DNA of 41,531 nt from Desulfosporosinus sp. I2 (GCF_000960765.1 NZ_JYNH01000023.1:1-41531), one strand, 5' to 3'. Shown: positions 31,662 to 40,769, numbered from the stretch's first letter. The notes: a model not told the origin generated them from the sequence alone. Program-made: numbers and translations.

Positions 31662-32669
31662 ATGGGACATTTACTTGAAGTTAAAGACTTATCAACTTCC
31701 TTCTTTACCTATGCTGGTGAAGTTAAGGCGGTTGATGGTGTGAGCTTTCACCTTGACCAAGGAGAGGCTATCGGGATCGTAGGAGAATCCGGTTGTGGTA
31801 AGAGTGTCACAGTCCAATCTATCATGCGTTTGATTCCTAACCCGCCCGGTAAAATCATTGGAGGCAGTGTTAATTTTAACGGGGCGGATCTTTTGAAAAA
31901 AAGTGATAAACAAATGGACTCCATCCGCGGTAAGGATATTAGTATGATTTTCCAGGATCCTATGACCTCCCTCAATCCTGTGCTCACGGTAGGTTTGCAA
32001 CTAACCGAAGTACTTAAGCGGCATGAAGGGTTAACTGGCAAGGCTGCTGCTGATCGTGGAGTTGAGCTTTTAGACCTTGTAGGTATATCTAATCCGGAAA
32101 GTCGCTTAAAACAGTATCCACATCAATTCTCCGGAGGGATGCGCCAACGGGTTATGATTGCGATCGCTTTGGCCTGTAATCCGAAATTACTCATTGCTGA
32201 TGAACCCACGACCGCCTTAGATGTAACGATTCAAGCCCAGATTTTAGAGTTAATGCAAGATCTAAAACGTAGAATTAACACCTCCATCATCATGATCACC
32301 CATGATTTAGGGGTAGTTGCTGGGCTTTGCACCCGAGTTATCGTCATGTATGGGGGGAAAATTATCGAAAGCGGTAATACCGATGATTTATACTATCGTC
32401 CCAAACATCCTTATACTTGGGGTCTTTTGAAATCAGTGCCTCGCTTAGATGCGGATAAGGTTGAAAAACTTATTCCCATTCCTGGTTCACCCATTGATTT
32501 GCTTGATCCTCCAAAAGGATGTGGCTTTGCCCCGCGTTGCTCTTATTGTATGCAAATTTGCATTGAGCAAAAGCCGGAATTCACCCAATTGGGTGATGGT
32601 CACCAGGTGGCTTGTTGGCTTCAACATCCTCAAGCTCCCAAAGTAGCAGAACTGGAAGGGAGAGTTTAA
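31662..32669 (+). CDS. oppD: oligopeptide ABC transporter ATPase
   Basis: 335 residues. Walker [11 protein letters not shown], signature [12 protein letters not shown], Walker [13 protein letters not shown], and switch His in ITHDLGVVA. The C-terminal oppD_HPY region carries Cys residues ([15 protein letters not shown], then VACW) that may bind an Fe-S cluster as in related OppD/DppD proteins. ATG with GAGGAGGAG seven bases upstream. Confidence 0.96.
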   Translation: MGHLLEVKDLSTSFFTYAGEVKAVDGVSFHLDQGEAIGIVGESGCGKSVTVQSIMRLIPNPPGKIIGGSVNFNGADLLKKSDKQMDSIRGKDISMIFQDPMTSLNPVLTVGLQLTEVLKRHEGLTGKAAADRGVELLDLVGISNPESRLKQYPHQFSGGMRQRVMIAIALACNPKLLIADEPTTALDVTIQAQILELMQDLKRRINTSIIMITHDLGVVAGLCTRVIVMYGGKIIESGNTDDLYYRPKHPYTWGLLKSVPRLDADKVEKLIPIPGSPIDLLDPPKGCGFAPRCSYCMQICIEQKPEFTQLGDGHQVACWLQHPQAPKVAELEGRV

Positions 32670-32670
32670 C

Positions 32671-33657
32671 ATGGCAGCACGAGAAGAATACATCTTAGAA
32701 GTCAATAACCTAGTTAAACATTTCCCTTTAGGAGGCGGCTTGTTTTCGAAGAAACAACAAGCAGTGCAGGCTGTAAACGGAATCAGCTTAAAGGTGAAAC
32801 GAGGGGAAACTCTGGGTATTGTTGGAGAAAGTGGCTGCGGTAAGTCAACAGCCGGAAGAACGATTATTCGACTTTATGAACCCACTGCAGGGCAGATTAT
32901 TTTCGAAGGCAAGGATGTTACGAAGGCCCAAGGAAATGACCTCATGGAACTTCGGCGCAATATGCAAATGATCTTTCAAGATCCCTATGCTTCTTTAAAT
33001 CCCCGGATGACGGTGGGTGATATTGTTGCTGAGGCTATAGATATCCATCGATTGCTCACAGGGCAAAAACGAACCCAACGAATTTTTGAGTTGCTTAAAA
33101 TCGTTGGCTTAAACCCTGAACATGCCAATCGGTTCCCGCATGAGTTTTCGGGAGGACAACGGCAGAGAATTGGAATTGCTAGAGCATTAGCGGTTAACCC
33201 TAGTTTGATCATTTGCGATGAACCTATCTCCGCTCTAGATGTCTCAATTCAGGCTCAGGTTGTTAACATGTTAGAGGAATTGCAACAAAAGCTGGGTTTA
33301 ACTTATTTGTTTATTGCCCATGACTTATCGATGGTTAAATATATCTCCCATCGAATTGCCGTCATGTACTTGGGTCGAATCGTTGAACTAACAAGCAGTA
33401 AGGATCTTTACGCAAATCCCATGCATCCGTACACTCAAGGGCTGCTGAGTGCTATTCCAATTCCTGATCCTCACGTAGAAGCTCAACGACGACGCATTAT
33501 TCCTAAGGGGAATGTGCCAAGCCCGATTGACCCTCCATCAGGGTGTTATTTCCGTACTCGATGTCCCCATGCCATGGACGTCTGTGCCAAAGAAGCACCT
33601 GAACTAACGGAAATGGGCAATGAACACCTTGTTGCCTGCCATTTATTGAAGAAGTAA
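32671..33657 (+). CDS. oppF: oligopeptide ABC transporter ATPase
   Basis: 328 residues. Walker [13 protein letters not shown], signature FSGGQRQRIGIA, Walker B LIICDEPISALD, switch His in IAHDLSMVK, and a C-terminal Cys cluster (GCYFRTRCPHAMDVC, VACH). Pairs with OppD as the ATPase heterodimer. Start ATG 32671 follows the oppD stop by one base, with GGGAGAG seven bases upstream. A terminator follows at 33670. Confidence 0.96.
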   Translation: MAAREEYILEVNNLVKHFPLGGGLFSKKQQAVQAVNGISLKVKRGETLGIVGESGCGKSTAGRTIIRLYEPTAGQIIFEGKDVTKAQGNDLMELRRNMQMIFQDPYASLNPRMTVGDIVAEAIDIHRLLTGQKRTQRIFELLKIVGLNPEHANRFPHEFSGGQRQRIGIARALAVNPSLIICDEPISALDVSIQAQVVNMLEELQQKLGLTYLFIAHDLSMVKYISHRIAVMYLGRIVELTSSKDLYANPMHPYTQGLLSAIPIPDPHVEAQRRRIIPKGNVPSPIDPPSGCYFRTRCPHAMDVCAKEAPELTEMGNEHLVACHLLKK

Positions 33658-33669
33658 TCTTTAGCCTGT

Positions 33670-33720
33670 AAAGACGTCTGCTAAACTTCCAACGATTGGG
33701 GAGTGTAGTTGACGTCTTTT
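33670..33720 (+). terminator. terminator after oppBCDF
   Basis: AAAGACGTC (33670-33678) pairs with GACGTCTTT (33711-33719), with partial pairing further in, followed by TTAGG. The T run is modest. Confidence 0.55.
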
Positions 33721-33857
33721 AGGTCGTAGTTTGGATCCTTGCCTTGAAAGAAATGTCTTAAAATCTTTAGGATTAGTTAAAAGGAATACGCTTAATAATA
33801 TAGAATTAGTATTAATAGAGTTTTGTTTATAGAAACTTAGAGTGCATAGGAGAGACT

Positions 33858-34472
33858 ATGGGAACAATCTTCTGTTTAATAGGGAAAAGTAGTTCAGGTA
33901 AGGACACCCTTTTTAATGAACTGATCAAGGATAAAGACCTCAACTTAATACCCATTATTCCGTATACAACAAGACCTAAAAGAAGTAACGAACTTAATGG
34001 AGTACACTATCGATTCATTCATGAAGATAACCTTAGAGACTATGAACAAGCAGGCTTAATCATTGAAAAAAGAGTTTATAACACTGTGAATGGAGTTTGG
34101 GTTTACTGTACAATCGATGATGGTCAAATTGATTTAGAACATAATAATTATATCCTTATTGGTACCTTAGAAGGGTACAAACTCCTTAGGCGATATTTTG
34201 GTAATCCTAATGTGGTTCCTATTTATATTGAAGTTGAAGATCAGATTCGCTTAGAAAGGGCAATGCATCGAGAGAAACAACAAGCAACCCCAAATTATCA
34301 GGAATTATGTAGAAGGTTTTTAGCCGACAGTGCAGATTTTAGTGTTGATAACCTCATCCTTTATGGGGTTCCTAAGATTTATTATAATGAGGACCTATCT
34401 GAATGCTTAACTAAAATCAAATTTGATATAGAGACCTTGTTGAACTCGTTCAAAGGGCCGGGTGAAAACTAA
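33858..34472 (+). CDS. guanylate-kinase-like protein, stand-alone
   Basis: 204 residues. P-loop GKSSSGKDTL (canonical GMK is GPSGAGKST), the GMP-binding YTTRPKRSNELNGVHYRFI (canonical TTR-P---NG-DY-F), and a C-terminal lid region rich in Arg. It is flanked by genes unrelated to nucleotides and is more AT-rich than the adjoining opp genes. A second guanylate kinase gene in the rpoZ/dfp context would be expected elsewhere, so this may be a specialised paralogue acting on another nucleotide or as a regulator; that is inference. ATG with TAGGAGAG upstream; two terminators flank it. Confidence 0.7.
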   Translation: MGTIFCLIGKSSSGKDTLFNELIKDKDLNLIPIIPYTTRPKRSNELNGVHYRFIHEDNLRDYEQAGLIIEKRVYNTVNGVWVYCTIDDGQIDLEHNNYILIGTLEGYKLLRRYFGNPNVVPIYIEVEDQIRLERAMHREKQQATPNYQELCRRFLADSADFSVDNLILYGVPKIYYNEDLSECLTKIKFDIETLLNSFKGPGEN

Positions 34473-34502
34473 GTCCCCAAATTCTATGTAGTGACAACAA
34501 TC

Positions 34503-34549
34503 AACAAGCGTCCATTTCACATTAAAAGTGAAGTGGACGCTTGTTTTTT
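34503..34549 (+). terminator. intrinsic terminator
   Basis: An 18-bp stem (34503-34520 with 34528-34545, one G-U pair) and a T run at 34543-34549. Confidence 0.9.
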
Positions 34550-34617
34550 ATTGTTATGAAGCAAAAGTGCGAATCTGAAAAAACTAAACAAGTTATAGCA
34601 TAACCTCTTATAATGAC

Positions 34618-34642
34618 AAAGTCACAACCCATTTGTGGCTTT
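34618..34642 (-). terminator. probable tRNA-Arg terminator
   Basis: AAAGCCACAA and TTGTGACTTT on the minus strand form a 10-bp stem with an AC/GU position, 15 bases behind the tRNA. There is no T run, so confidence is low. Confidence 0.4.
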
Positions 34643-34656
34643 GATTTCTTAGCTAA

Positions 34657-34732
34657 TGGTGCGCCCGGCGGGATTTGAACCTGCGACCTCCGGCTTCGGA
34701 AACCGTCACTCTATCCACTGAGCTACGAGCGC
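34657..34732 (-). tRNA. tRNA-Arg (anticodon CCG)
   Basis: A 76-base cloverleaf with the CCA end encoded. Acceptor GCGCTCG/CGGGCGC, D-arm GCTC-AGTGGATA-GAGT, anticodon loop TTCCGAA giving CCG, and T-arm GCAGG-TTCAAAT-CCCGC. The third T-stem pair is A-C, and the first anticodon-stem pair is A-G, which is unusual. It decodes CGG. Confidence 0.93.
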
Positions 34733-34908
34733 TTACTGAGAATACTTTACTACTCTACTTAAAAATGCGTGTTTTGTCAAGCAGTATCATAACTTTAGTT
34801 TAAGGTTGGTCAACGGTAATAGGTTACAGATTTGTCTCTTTTCACACTCTGCAGTATAATTCAACTAGGATAGATTAACATCGTACGCGTATTGAATGGG
34901 GGATTTGA

Positions 34909-35778
34909 GTGAACTGGAAACGTTTTCAAGACTATTTTAAATGGCAGCTGCTAAAACACTTTTTGGGAATCTTAGTGGGTGCTTCGATCGTAAGTATGAG
35001 TATTAATTCACTGATTATCCCCAATCATATCGCAGACGGTGGGCTTACAGGAATTGCTATAATCCTTCATTATCTTTTTAATTGGCCAGTCAGTTGGGCA
35101 GTTTTTCTGCTGAATCTGCCTCTATTTATCTTGGGTTTGCGTATGGTAGGACGGAATTTCTTAATTTTTAGTATCGTGGGTGTGGGAGTGCTTTCTGCCA
35201 CACTTTCTCTAACATCAAACATACCTGTATTAACGCACGATACCTTGCTGGCAGCCATTTCCGGCGGGGTACTGTCCGGCATCGGCATGGGAATTATCTT
35301 CCGTTCTAGAGGCTCGCTGGGTGGTACAGATATTTTGGCTGTCTTGTTTGCCAGAACGACCCCCTTTAGTGTTGGTCAAATATTATTGGGAATCGATGCG
35401 GTTATCTTCCTAGGCGTCGCTATTTTGTTTCGACCGGAAATGGCCATGTATGCCATGATTTACATGTTTATTGCAACACGTGTCGTAGATCTTGTCCAAG
35501 AGGGCTTAAGCCATTCAAAGTCAGTTATGGTGATTACGACTCATCCGCAGCAAATTGCCGAAGAAGTTATGGCAAAGCTAGAACGTGGTGTCACCCTTTT
35601 TCATGCGACTGGGGCTTTTTCTGGGGAGGCAAAGCAAGTTGTTTACTGTGTTATCAATCGCACAGAATTGTCTCAAATTAAAGAAATCGTGCATAAGCAA
35701 GATCCTTTGGCTTTTGTAGCAGTTTCTGAGGTTCCTGAAGTGGTCGGAGAAGGCTTTTCATCATGGAAAGGACATTAA
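34909..35778 (+). CDS. YitT-family membrane protein (DUF161/DUF2179)
   Basis: 289 residues with five or six membrane helices followed by a C-terminal cytoplasmic DUF2179 domain (about residues 200-280, SKSVMVITTHPQQIAEEVM, RGVTLFHATGAFSGEAKQVVYCVI). Early marker: SINSLIIPNHIADGGLTGIA. Function of the family is unknown, though a transporter role is commonly suggested. GTG start with GGGGGA upstream. It is 21 bases ahead of the TPR gene and likely cotranscribed with it. Confidence 0.9.
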   Translation: MNWKRFQDYFKWQLLKHFLGILVGASIVSMSINSLIIPNHIADGGLTGIAIILHYLFNWPVSWAVFLLNLPLFILGLRMVGRNFLIFSIVGVGVLSATLSLTSNIPVLTHDTLLAAISGGVLSGIGMGIIFRSRGSLGGTDILAVLFARTTPFSVGQILLGIDAVIFLGVAILFRPEMAMYAMIYMFIATRVVDLVQEGLSHSKSVMVITTHPQQIAEEVMAKLERGVTLFHATGAFSGEAKQVVYCVINRTELSQIKEIVHKQDPLAFVAVSEVPEVVGEGFSSWKGH

Positions 35779-35798
35779 CATTGAAATGAGGGATAGGA

Positions 35799-36785
35799 TT
35801 GAAACGGCGCAAACGAAGTTCAAGGCGACGACGACAGATCACGTTTTCAATTTTAGTAGGGATCCTTATTATGTTTGCGGCGGGACCTTTTGTCGTTCGA
35901 ATGGAGCTCTTAAGAGAGGCAAAACGTGATTATGATATTCGCAAAGTACAAGAAGAATTAGGATGGTTGGAAACATACGGTGGCCCATTAAATGCGTTAG
36001 AATTAACCAATGATACAAAACTATGGTTGGGGCTTAACTTAGGAAGCAAAGAGGTTGAGTCTGCATTAACAGCCTATCAAGACGAAAAACATCTTGTTTG
36101 GTTAGCTAATTTCTATTCCCAAGCAGGAGACTTTGCTAAGGCACAAAGTATATTGGAAGCCATGAATCCTTCCCCCCGTACTCGGCTTGGTAAAGGCTTA
36201 CTATCGCTTGCTAAAGGAGAAGCAAAAGAGACTCAAGCTTTGTTAGCTGGGACAGAGTCCGATTGGAAGTCCTTGACTCCTCAAGAACAATGCCTGAGGC
36301 ATTTAAGTTTAGCTCAAGCAGCTATATCCTTGGAAGATAGCCTTTCAGTCAATGCTGAGCTTGATAGTGCTCAGAAGCTGGATCCCAAGAACCCAGCCTA
36401 TTTGTCTGTGGGATTCAATCTGGCTATAGCACAAGGAGAATGGGCAAAAGCCATACAACTTAGTCACTTAATCGATGATCAAACTTGGAGGCCCCCGAAT
36501 TCATTGTACCTTATAAAAAGAGCAGTCCTTGCGATTCATGAAAATGATCCACAGGGCTTGTCAGATAGGCTTACTTTATTAGAAAAACTTCCACTCGAAG
36601 AAGGCAGTATCCAATATGTAAAGGGAATTAACGCTCTAAAAAAAGGTCAGTTACAAGAGGGTAAGACCTTGCTTGAACTCGCGTTAAAAGATGGGCTGGA
36701 GGGTGAGGTCAAGGCTGATGCTCAAAAAGCACTTGAACAAGTATCGGATCGTCAAAAAGTCGATCCAGCTTTACAGACCTTTTGA
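35799..36785 (+). CDS. membrane-anchored TPR-like protein
   Basis: 328 residues: very basic start (RRKRSSRRRRQITF), one membrane helix (FSILVGILIMFAAGPFVV), then alpha-helical repeats of TPR type (WLANFYSQAGDFAKAQSIL; PAYLSVGFNLAIAQGEWAKAIQL; YVKGINALKKGQLQEGKTLL). Probably exposed outside the cell. TTG 35799 is the start, with GAGGGATAGG upstream. Partner unknown. Confidence 0.7.
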   Translation: MKRRKRSSRRRRQITFSILVGILIMFAAGPFVVRMELLREAKRDYDIRKVQEELGWLETYGGPLNALELTNDTKLWLGLNLGSKEVESALTAYQDEKHLVWLANFYSQAGDFAKAQSILEAMNPSPRTRLGKGLLSLAKGEAKETQALLAGTESDWKSLTPQEQCLRHLSLAQAAISLEDSLSVNAELDSAQKLDPKNPAYLSVGFNLAIAQGEWAKAIQLSHLIDDQTWRPPNSLYLIKRAVLAIHENDPQGLSDRLTLLEKLPLEEGSIQYVKGINALKKGQLQEGKTLLELALKDGLEGEVKADAQKALEQVSDRQKVDPALQTF

Positions 36786-36809
36786 CAAAAATGGGTGAAC
36801 TTGCCCAAT

Positions 36810-37601
36810 TTAATGAGCTGGGGTGATGGGCTCTTCTTTCAAATTACTTTCGGGTGGCCAGGTACTGTTGGCCTGGGCAAGCAATTCTCCCACTGGCATT
36901 AAAGTTTGACCTTTATTTTTTAGGTGTTGAATAATCGGTGGTAATGCTTGAATGGTATCAGGCGCCGAGTCTGATGCATGAAATAATACAATATCTCCAG
37001 ACTTAGCCCCACCCCCTGAGCGGTTACCATTAAGTACATTATTGATAACAGCAGTTGCACCGGGCCGCTTCCAGTCAAGAGAATCGACACTCCACTGAAT
37101 AACACGGTATCCTAACTGATCGGCTGTGGCAATAACCTTATTATTATAGGCGCCGTTAGGTGCACGGAGTAAGCGAATCTTTTGATGGGTTATGCTTTCG
37201 AGAACTTGCTGAGACGTTGTAATCTCATTTTCAATATCTCCAGTTCCTAAAGTATCAAGATCGATATGTCGATTTCCATGTGAACCAATTTCATGGCCTT
37301 CCGCCACCATTCTCTTTACCAGAGTTTGATGCTTATCTGCCCATGGACTCGAGAGAAAAAATGTGGCATGTATACTTTCTCGTTTTAGGATATCCAATAT
37401 GGGTTCTGCCGTCTTTTCTCCCCAACTAATATCAAAGGTAAGCCCAATTGCTGGGGTGGCGACATTGACAGAATAGATAGGTTTCAGCTTTCCCGAGAAA
37501 ACTGAGGTGACATTTTCTCGGTAAGCGACCATGACGAACAATAGGATCCCCCAGAGAGCAATATTACGCCATGATGGGCGTTTGAAAATTATGATCCGCA
37601 T
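36810..37601 (-). CDS. PdaB-like polysaccharide deacetylase
   Basis: 263 residues: N-terminal membrane anchor (NIALWGILLFVMVAY) and a NodB-type deacetylase domain. The first motif is TFDISWG (55-61), typical of the PdaB/YlxY branch in place of TFDDGP. The metal-binding SHGNRH (His108, His112) and LRAPNGAYN are present, as is FHASDS near the end. PdaB acts on cell-wall or spore-cortex peptidoglycan late in sporulation; which paralogue this is cannot be told. ATG with GAAGGAGGAG eight bases upstream. Convergent with the TPR gene at 36785. Confidence 0.85.
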   Translation of the reverse strand: MRIIIFKRPSWRNIALWGILLFVMVAYRENVTSVFSGKLKPIYSVNVATPAIGLTFDISWGEKTAEPILDILKRESIHATFFLSSPWADKHQTLVKRMVAEGHEIGSHGNRHIDLDTLGTGDIENEITTSQQVLESITHQKIRLLRAPNGAYNNKVIATADQLGYRVIQWSVDSLDWKRPGATAVINNVLNGNRSGGGAKSGDIVLFHASDSAPDTIQALPPIIQHLKNKGQTLMPVGELLAQANSTWPPESNLKEEPITPAH

Positions 37602-37666
37602 TGTGCACTCCTCCTTCGACTAAAAGATATTCATTAGTTATCAGGATCATGAGAAGTAAAAACAAA

Positions 37667-37687
37667 AAAACGCCCTTACGGCGTTTT
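37667..37687 (-). terminator. terminator of the small membrane protein gene
   Basis: AAAACGCC/GGCGTTTT stem with GTAAG loop; on the minus strand it is followed by seven T. Confidence 0.85.
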
Positions 37688-37720
37688 ATATTCACGGATT
37701 TCTTAATTCAATAAAAATTT

Positions 37721-37984
37721 TTAGAATTTGCGTTGGAAAAATCGTTTGCCAAAAATAGTTTCGATTAAATCAAGTTTAAATAATATTTTAAGGAAAAAGT
37801 GTAAGACCATAAAAGAAACAGCCACTAAAACAAGCATGCGAATGAGGAAAAAAGCAATAGCAAAAACAAAGGTGAAAACCTTACTTAGGACTAAGGCTGA
37901 TACATAAAGACTAAGAATCAGGATAAGGGATTTAAGAGCAAACATCCAATAATTAGAAGATTGAGTTGGACGATAAATATTCAA
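37721..37984 (-). CDS. small hydrophobic membrane protein
   Basis: 87 residues with two strongly hydrophobic segments (LKSLILILSLYVSALVLSKV and FVFAIAFFLIRMLVLVAVSF) and a basic C-terminus (FGKRFFQRKF). No family recognised. TTG 37984 is preferred, nine bases behind AAGGGAG; a TTG two codons earlier is only three bases away. Own terminator downstream; probably monocistronic. Confidence 0.55.
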   Translation of the reverse strand: MNIYRPTQSSNYWMFALKSLILILSLYVSALVLSKVFTFVFAIAFFLIRMLVLVAVSFMVLHFFLKILFKLDLIETIFGKRFFQRKF

Positions 37985-38164
37985 GGTCAAACACTCCCTT
38001 CTTGAAAATAGATTATCATATTTCGACTTTTATGTCTAGGTTACAAGCTGGTTCGTCCTTAATTTCGTAATTAAAACCATGCATTATTCTTTTTAACGAT
38101 AGTTTAGAATATGCCCCAATAAATCGACTCGTGCATATGATGGAACAGACACGGAGGGGATAAT

Positions 38165-39427
38165 ATGCACGATAGGGAATTATTTGTCTGGCGGAACCTT
38201 ATGGAGGATGGTACACAGTGTCTAGGGGAAGAACAGTATCTTAAAGCAGAAACTTATTATATCCAAGGTCTTTTGAAGGCTTATCAATTAACCGTTCCCG
38301 AAATTGTGGCCTTTACATTACGATTATTAGCAACAGTAAGAGTGCGTCTAGGAAATCTAGACTATGCGGAAGAGGGATTTAAGGAAGCATTACGTATTTG
38401 TCAAGAGATCCAGAATACTAAAGGAATGGCTGAAGCCTGGGCTGGGCTTGCCAGTGTGTCCGTTAAAAAAGGAAGATTTGAGGAAGCAGCTAAGGATTAT
38501 CAACAAGCGATCTCAATTTACCCGAGTTCCTCCCCACAGTTAAGATTGGGTATGCTTTATGCGGATCTTGGCCAAGTATATACTGCCCTAGAAGATTGGG
38601 GCAGAGCTAAGGAAACGTTTTTACAGGCCCAAGAATTATGTCGTTTATACGGCTTTCACAAAGGGGAGGCCGATTTGGATGTTTTGCTGGGGGAGTTGTA
38701 CTTTCGGCAGGGGCAAATAAATAGTGCTTTAAAGACCTTTAATCATGCTTGTCAGCTCTTTGCCAGGATAGCTGATTTAGTTGCTTTGTCGACAACACTT
38801 CAATATTTAGCCTTACTATATTTTGCGCAGAATGAAATGCTATTGGCTTTTGAATGCCAACAAAGGGCAGTGGCGCTTTGTTTAAAATTTGAAACAAGTG
38901 AGGTATTTAGTGAAAGTTGTTACTTTTTAAGTAAAATTGATCAGTTCTTAGAAAATAACCTTGAGGCTAAATATTATCTTGAATTATCAATTCGGTTTTA
39001 TCTTCACCAAGATCTCGACCTAGGGTTACGCTATCAAAATTTGGCAGGTCTACTTTTCCTTTCTTTGGATTTCACGAAGGCTAAATTATATTATCTACAG
39101 GCCTTAACTCTCTTTGAAAAGTTTGATGATCAGCTTAGGATGGGTGAAGTCCAAGAATCTTTAGACATTCTTAAGGAGATTCAGGAACGTAAGGAAGGTT
39201 CGTTAAAGTTTCAAGACAAGTCTGATGAAAGCTTTGAATTTAGTCGTGAGTTTACAATCGAAGCGTTAGTACACTTGGCTGAGTTTTATGAAAAACGTCA
39301 TAATTTTCGTGATGCCCTTAATTGTTATTGGAAAGCTCTCGAAAAGGGACGAGACGCCGAAGTAGTCACAGATTGGATTGAGATAAGAGTTCAAAGGGTT
39401 TCAAAACGTCTTCGGCGTAAAAAGTAA
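38165..39427 (+). CDS. TPR-repeat protein, cytoplasmic
   Basis: 420 residues, no signal peptide. Successive TPR units, many of the Rap/NPR-like LGNLDYAEEGFKEAL type (TVRVRLGNLDYAEEGFKEAL; GLASVSVKKGRFEEAAKDYQQAI; GQVYTALEDWGRAKETFLQA; LLGELYFRQGQINSALKTF), with more divergent repeats later. Sporulation Rap phosphatases and peptide-binding regulators share this layout, but no clear helix-turn-helix or catalytic residue is seen, so the function is open. ATG with GGAGGGG five bases upstream. A 104-base gap to the next gene holds nothing I can name. Confidence 0.8.
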   Translation: MHDRELFVWRNLMEDGTQCLGEEQYLKAETYYIQGLLKAYQLTVPEIVAFTLRLLATVRVRLGNLDYAEEGFKEALRICQEIQNTKGMAEAWAGLASVSVKKGRFEEAAKDYQQAISIYPSSSPQLRLGMLYADLGQVYTALEDWGRAKETFLQAQELCRLYGFHKGEADLDVLLGELYFRQGQINSALKTFNHACQLFARIADLVALSTTLQYLALLYFAQNEMLLAFECQQRAVALCLKFETSEVFSESCYFLSKIDQFLENNLEAKYYLELSIRFYLHQDLDLGLRYQNLAGLLFLSLDFTKAKLYYLQALTLFEKFDDQLRMGEVQESLDILKEIQERKEGSLKFQDKSDESFEFSREFTIEALVHLAEFYEKRHNFRDALNCYWKALEKGRDAEVVTDWIEIRVQRVSKRLRRKK

Positions 39428-39530
39428 TCCAAAATATTTCCTAAATATTATCAATCAAGCTTTATTAAATCCTCTAGTTCAGTTAGAATGAAGATATCGA
39501 ATGTCTCTCTTAATAAAGGGAGGGGGGATT

Positions 39531-40061
39531 ATGATGCGGGAAGAAGATTCAATACTCCTCGAATGTTTGGAAGATGTGTACCACACCTTTGAAAAAGCCT
39601 TAAAAAAGGCTCAACTGGTTCGGTCAATCCATGTTCAAAATTTTGAGCGACTACTTGTCGAATTGCGAAGCGAGCGCAGGGTTTTTGAGGATATTTCTAT
39701 CCCAGCCCGACTTATTGTGGAACAATTATTAGAATCTCAATTTAAAGTTGGACAGGTTGCCTTGGAAGCTGAGCGATTCAAACAAGGTTTTACCAGTGTA
39801 TCCCTTGTCAAGGTTGAGGAATTTGGAATCATCTGTGTAAAGTTAGGGGAGCTGGAGATCTCTTGGCGAGATGGAAACTATTCTTATTACCTTTATCCGG
39901 ATAAGGTTGAATTAAGAGCGACTGATGAAAAGTCTTCTATCAAGTTATTTTTTTCGATTTCCTTTAATCGACAAACGCTGGAAAGGTTTCCCGAAATTTT
40001 GATCTCTCCGAATGTTGTATATATACATCCCCAGCTTGAAAAATGGATACGGAAGGTGTAA
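39531..40061 (+). CDS. hypothetical protein upstream of corrinoid adenosyltransferase
   Basis: 176 residues, helical N-terminal half (CLEDVYHTFEKALKKAQLV) and a beta-rich C-terminal half (CVKLGELEISWRDGNYSYYLYP, shown as alternation). No family recognised. ATG 39531 follows GGGAGGGGGG; the earlier in-frame ATG at 39501 has none. The stop overlaps the next ATG as TAATG, so the two genes are coupled. Confidence 0.6.
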   Translation: MMREEDSILLECLEDVYHTFEKALKKAQLVRSIHVQNFERLLVELRSERRVFEDISIPARLIVEQLLESQFKVGQVALEAERFKQGFTSVSLVKVEEFGIICVKLGELEISWRDGNYSYYLYPDKVELRATDEKSSIKLFFSISFNRQTLERFPEILISPNVVYIHPQLEKWIRKV

Positions 40062-40063
40062 TG

Positions 40064-40597
40064 ATGTCAAATCTTTCTCAAGGTTTAGTACAAATTTATA
40101 CTGGTAATGGTAAAGGAAAATCTACGGCTGCTTTTGGATTAGCAATCCGGGCAGTAGGTCATGGTTTTCGGGTTTTTATTATCCAGTTCATGAAAGGTCG
40201 GGATGATTATGGAGAATTAACAGGCTTAAAGCGTTTGAGCCCAGAATGTCATCTCGAACATTATGGAGGGCAAGGATGGGTTCACAAAGGTGAACGATTA
40301 GAAGAGCACCTTAAAGAGGCTCAAAAAGCCTTCTCCAGAGCAGAAGAGATAGTTCTTTCCGGAGAATGGGATATTGTTATATTAGATGAACTCATTAACG
40401 CAGTTTGGTTCGAGTTAATTTCAGAAGAAAGTGTTTTAGAATTGATCAATAACAAACCCCCAAAGGTTGAACTGATTTTGACAGGACGAAATGCTTCTCA
40501 GCTGTTAATCGATCGAGCGGATCTGGTGACGGAAATGGTTCAAAGAAAACATCCCTTTGAGCATGGAGTTATGTCCCGTAAAGGAATTGAGTTTTGA
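40064..40597 (+). CDS. cobO: cob(I)alamin adenosyltransferase, CobO/BtuR type
   Basis: Transfers the adenosyl group of ATP to cobalt(I) corrinoids, making coenzyme B12 forms. 177 residues, with P-loop GNGKGKSTAAFG, the CobO core FIIQFMKGRDDYGEL, WDIVILDELINA and LILTGRNA. Corrinoid enzymes such as those of the Wood-Ljungdahl pathway would use its product. ATG 40064 is chosen, five bases behind AAGGTG; ATG 40061, which overlaps the previous stop, is also possible. No cobalamin riboswitch is seen upstream, as it is read from the previous gene. Confidence 0.92.
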   Translation: MSNLSQGLVQIYTGNGKGKSTAAFGLAIRAVGHGFRVFIIQFMKGRDDYGELTGLKRLSPECHLEHYGGQGWVHKGERLEEHLKEAQKAFSRAEEIVLSGEWDIVILDELINAVWFELISEESVLELINNKPPKVELILTGRNASQLLIDRADLVTEMVQRKHPFEHGVMSRKGIEF

Positions 40598-40686
40598 GAT
40601 CGTTGTCTAGTAGAATAGTTACAGATGATCAACTTAGACTATTGTATAATAAATTTTTAATGGATATACTATCTATATACGCCTTA

Positions 40687-40740
40687 GGACTACGTCGTCC
40701 ATGCTGAACCACTAGGGGTGACGCATGGACGGTTTTAATT
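40687..40740 (+). promoter_or_regulatory. candidate attenuator in the glnA leader
   Basis: A terminator-like hairpin, CGTCCATGC (40696-40704) with GCATGGACG (40723-40731), is followed by GTTTTAATTTT. A second hairpin, GGAC-TACGTC-GTCC (40687-40700), shares the GTCC with it, so the two exclude each other, as in attenuation. It lies 30 bases before the glnA start. A -10-like TATAATAAATTT is near 40646. What sets the choice (ANTAR protein, glutamine, ribosome) is unknown. Confidence 0.6.
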
Positions 40741-40769
40741 TTCGAGATTGAAGGGAGCAAAAACTTATT

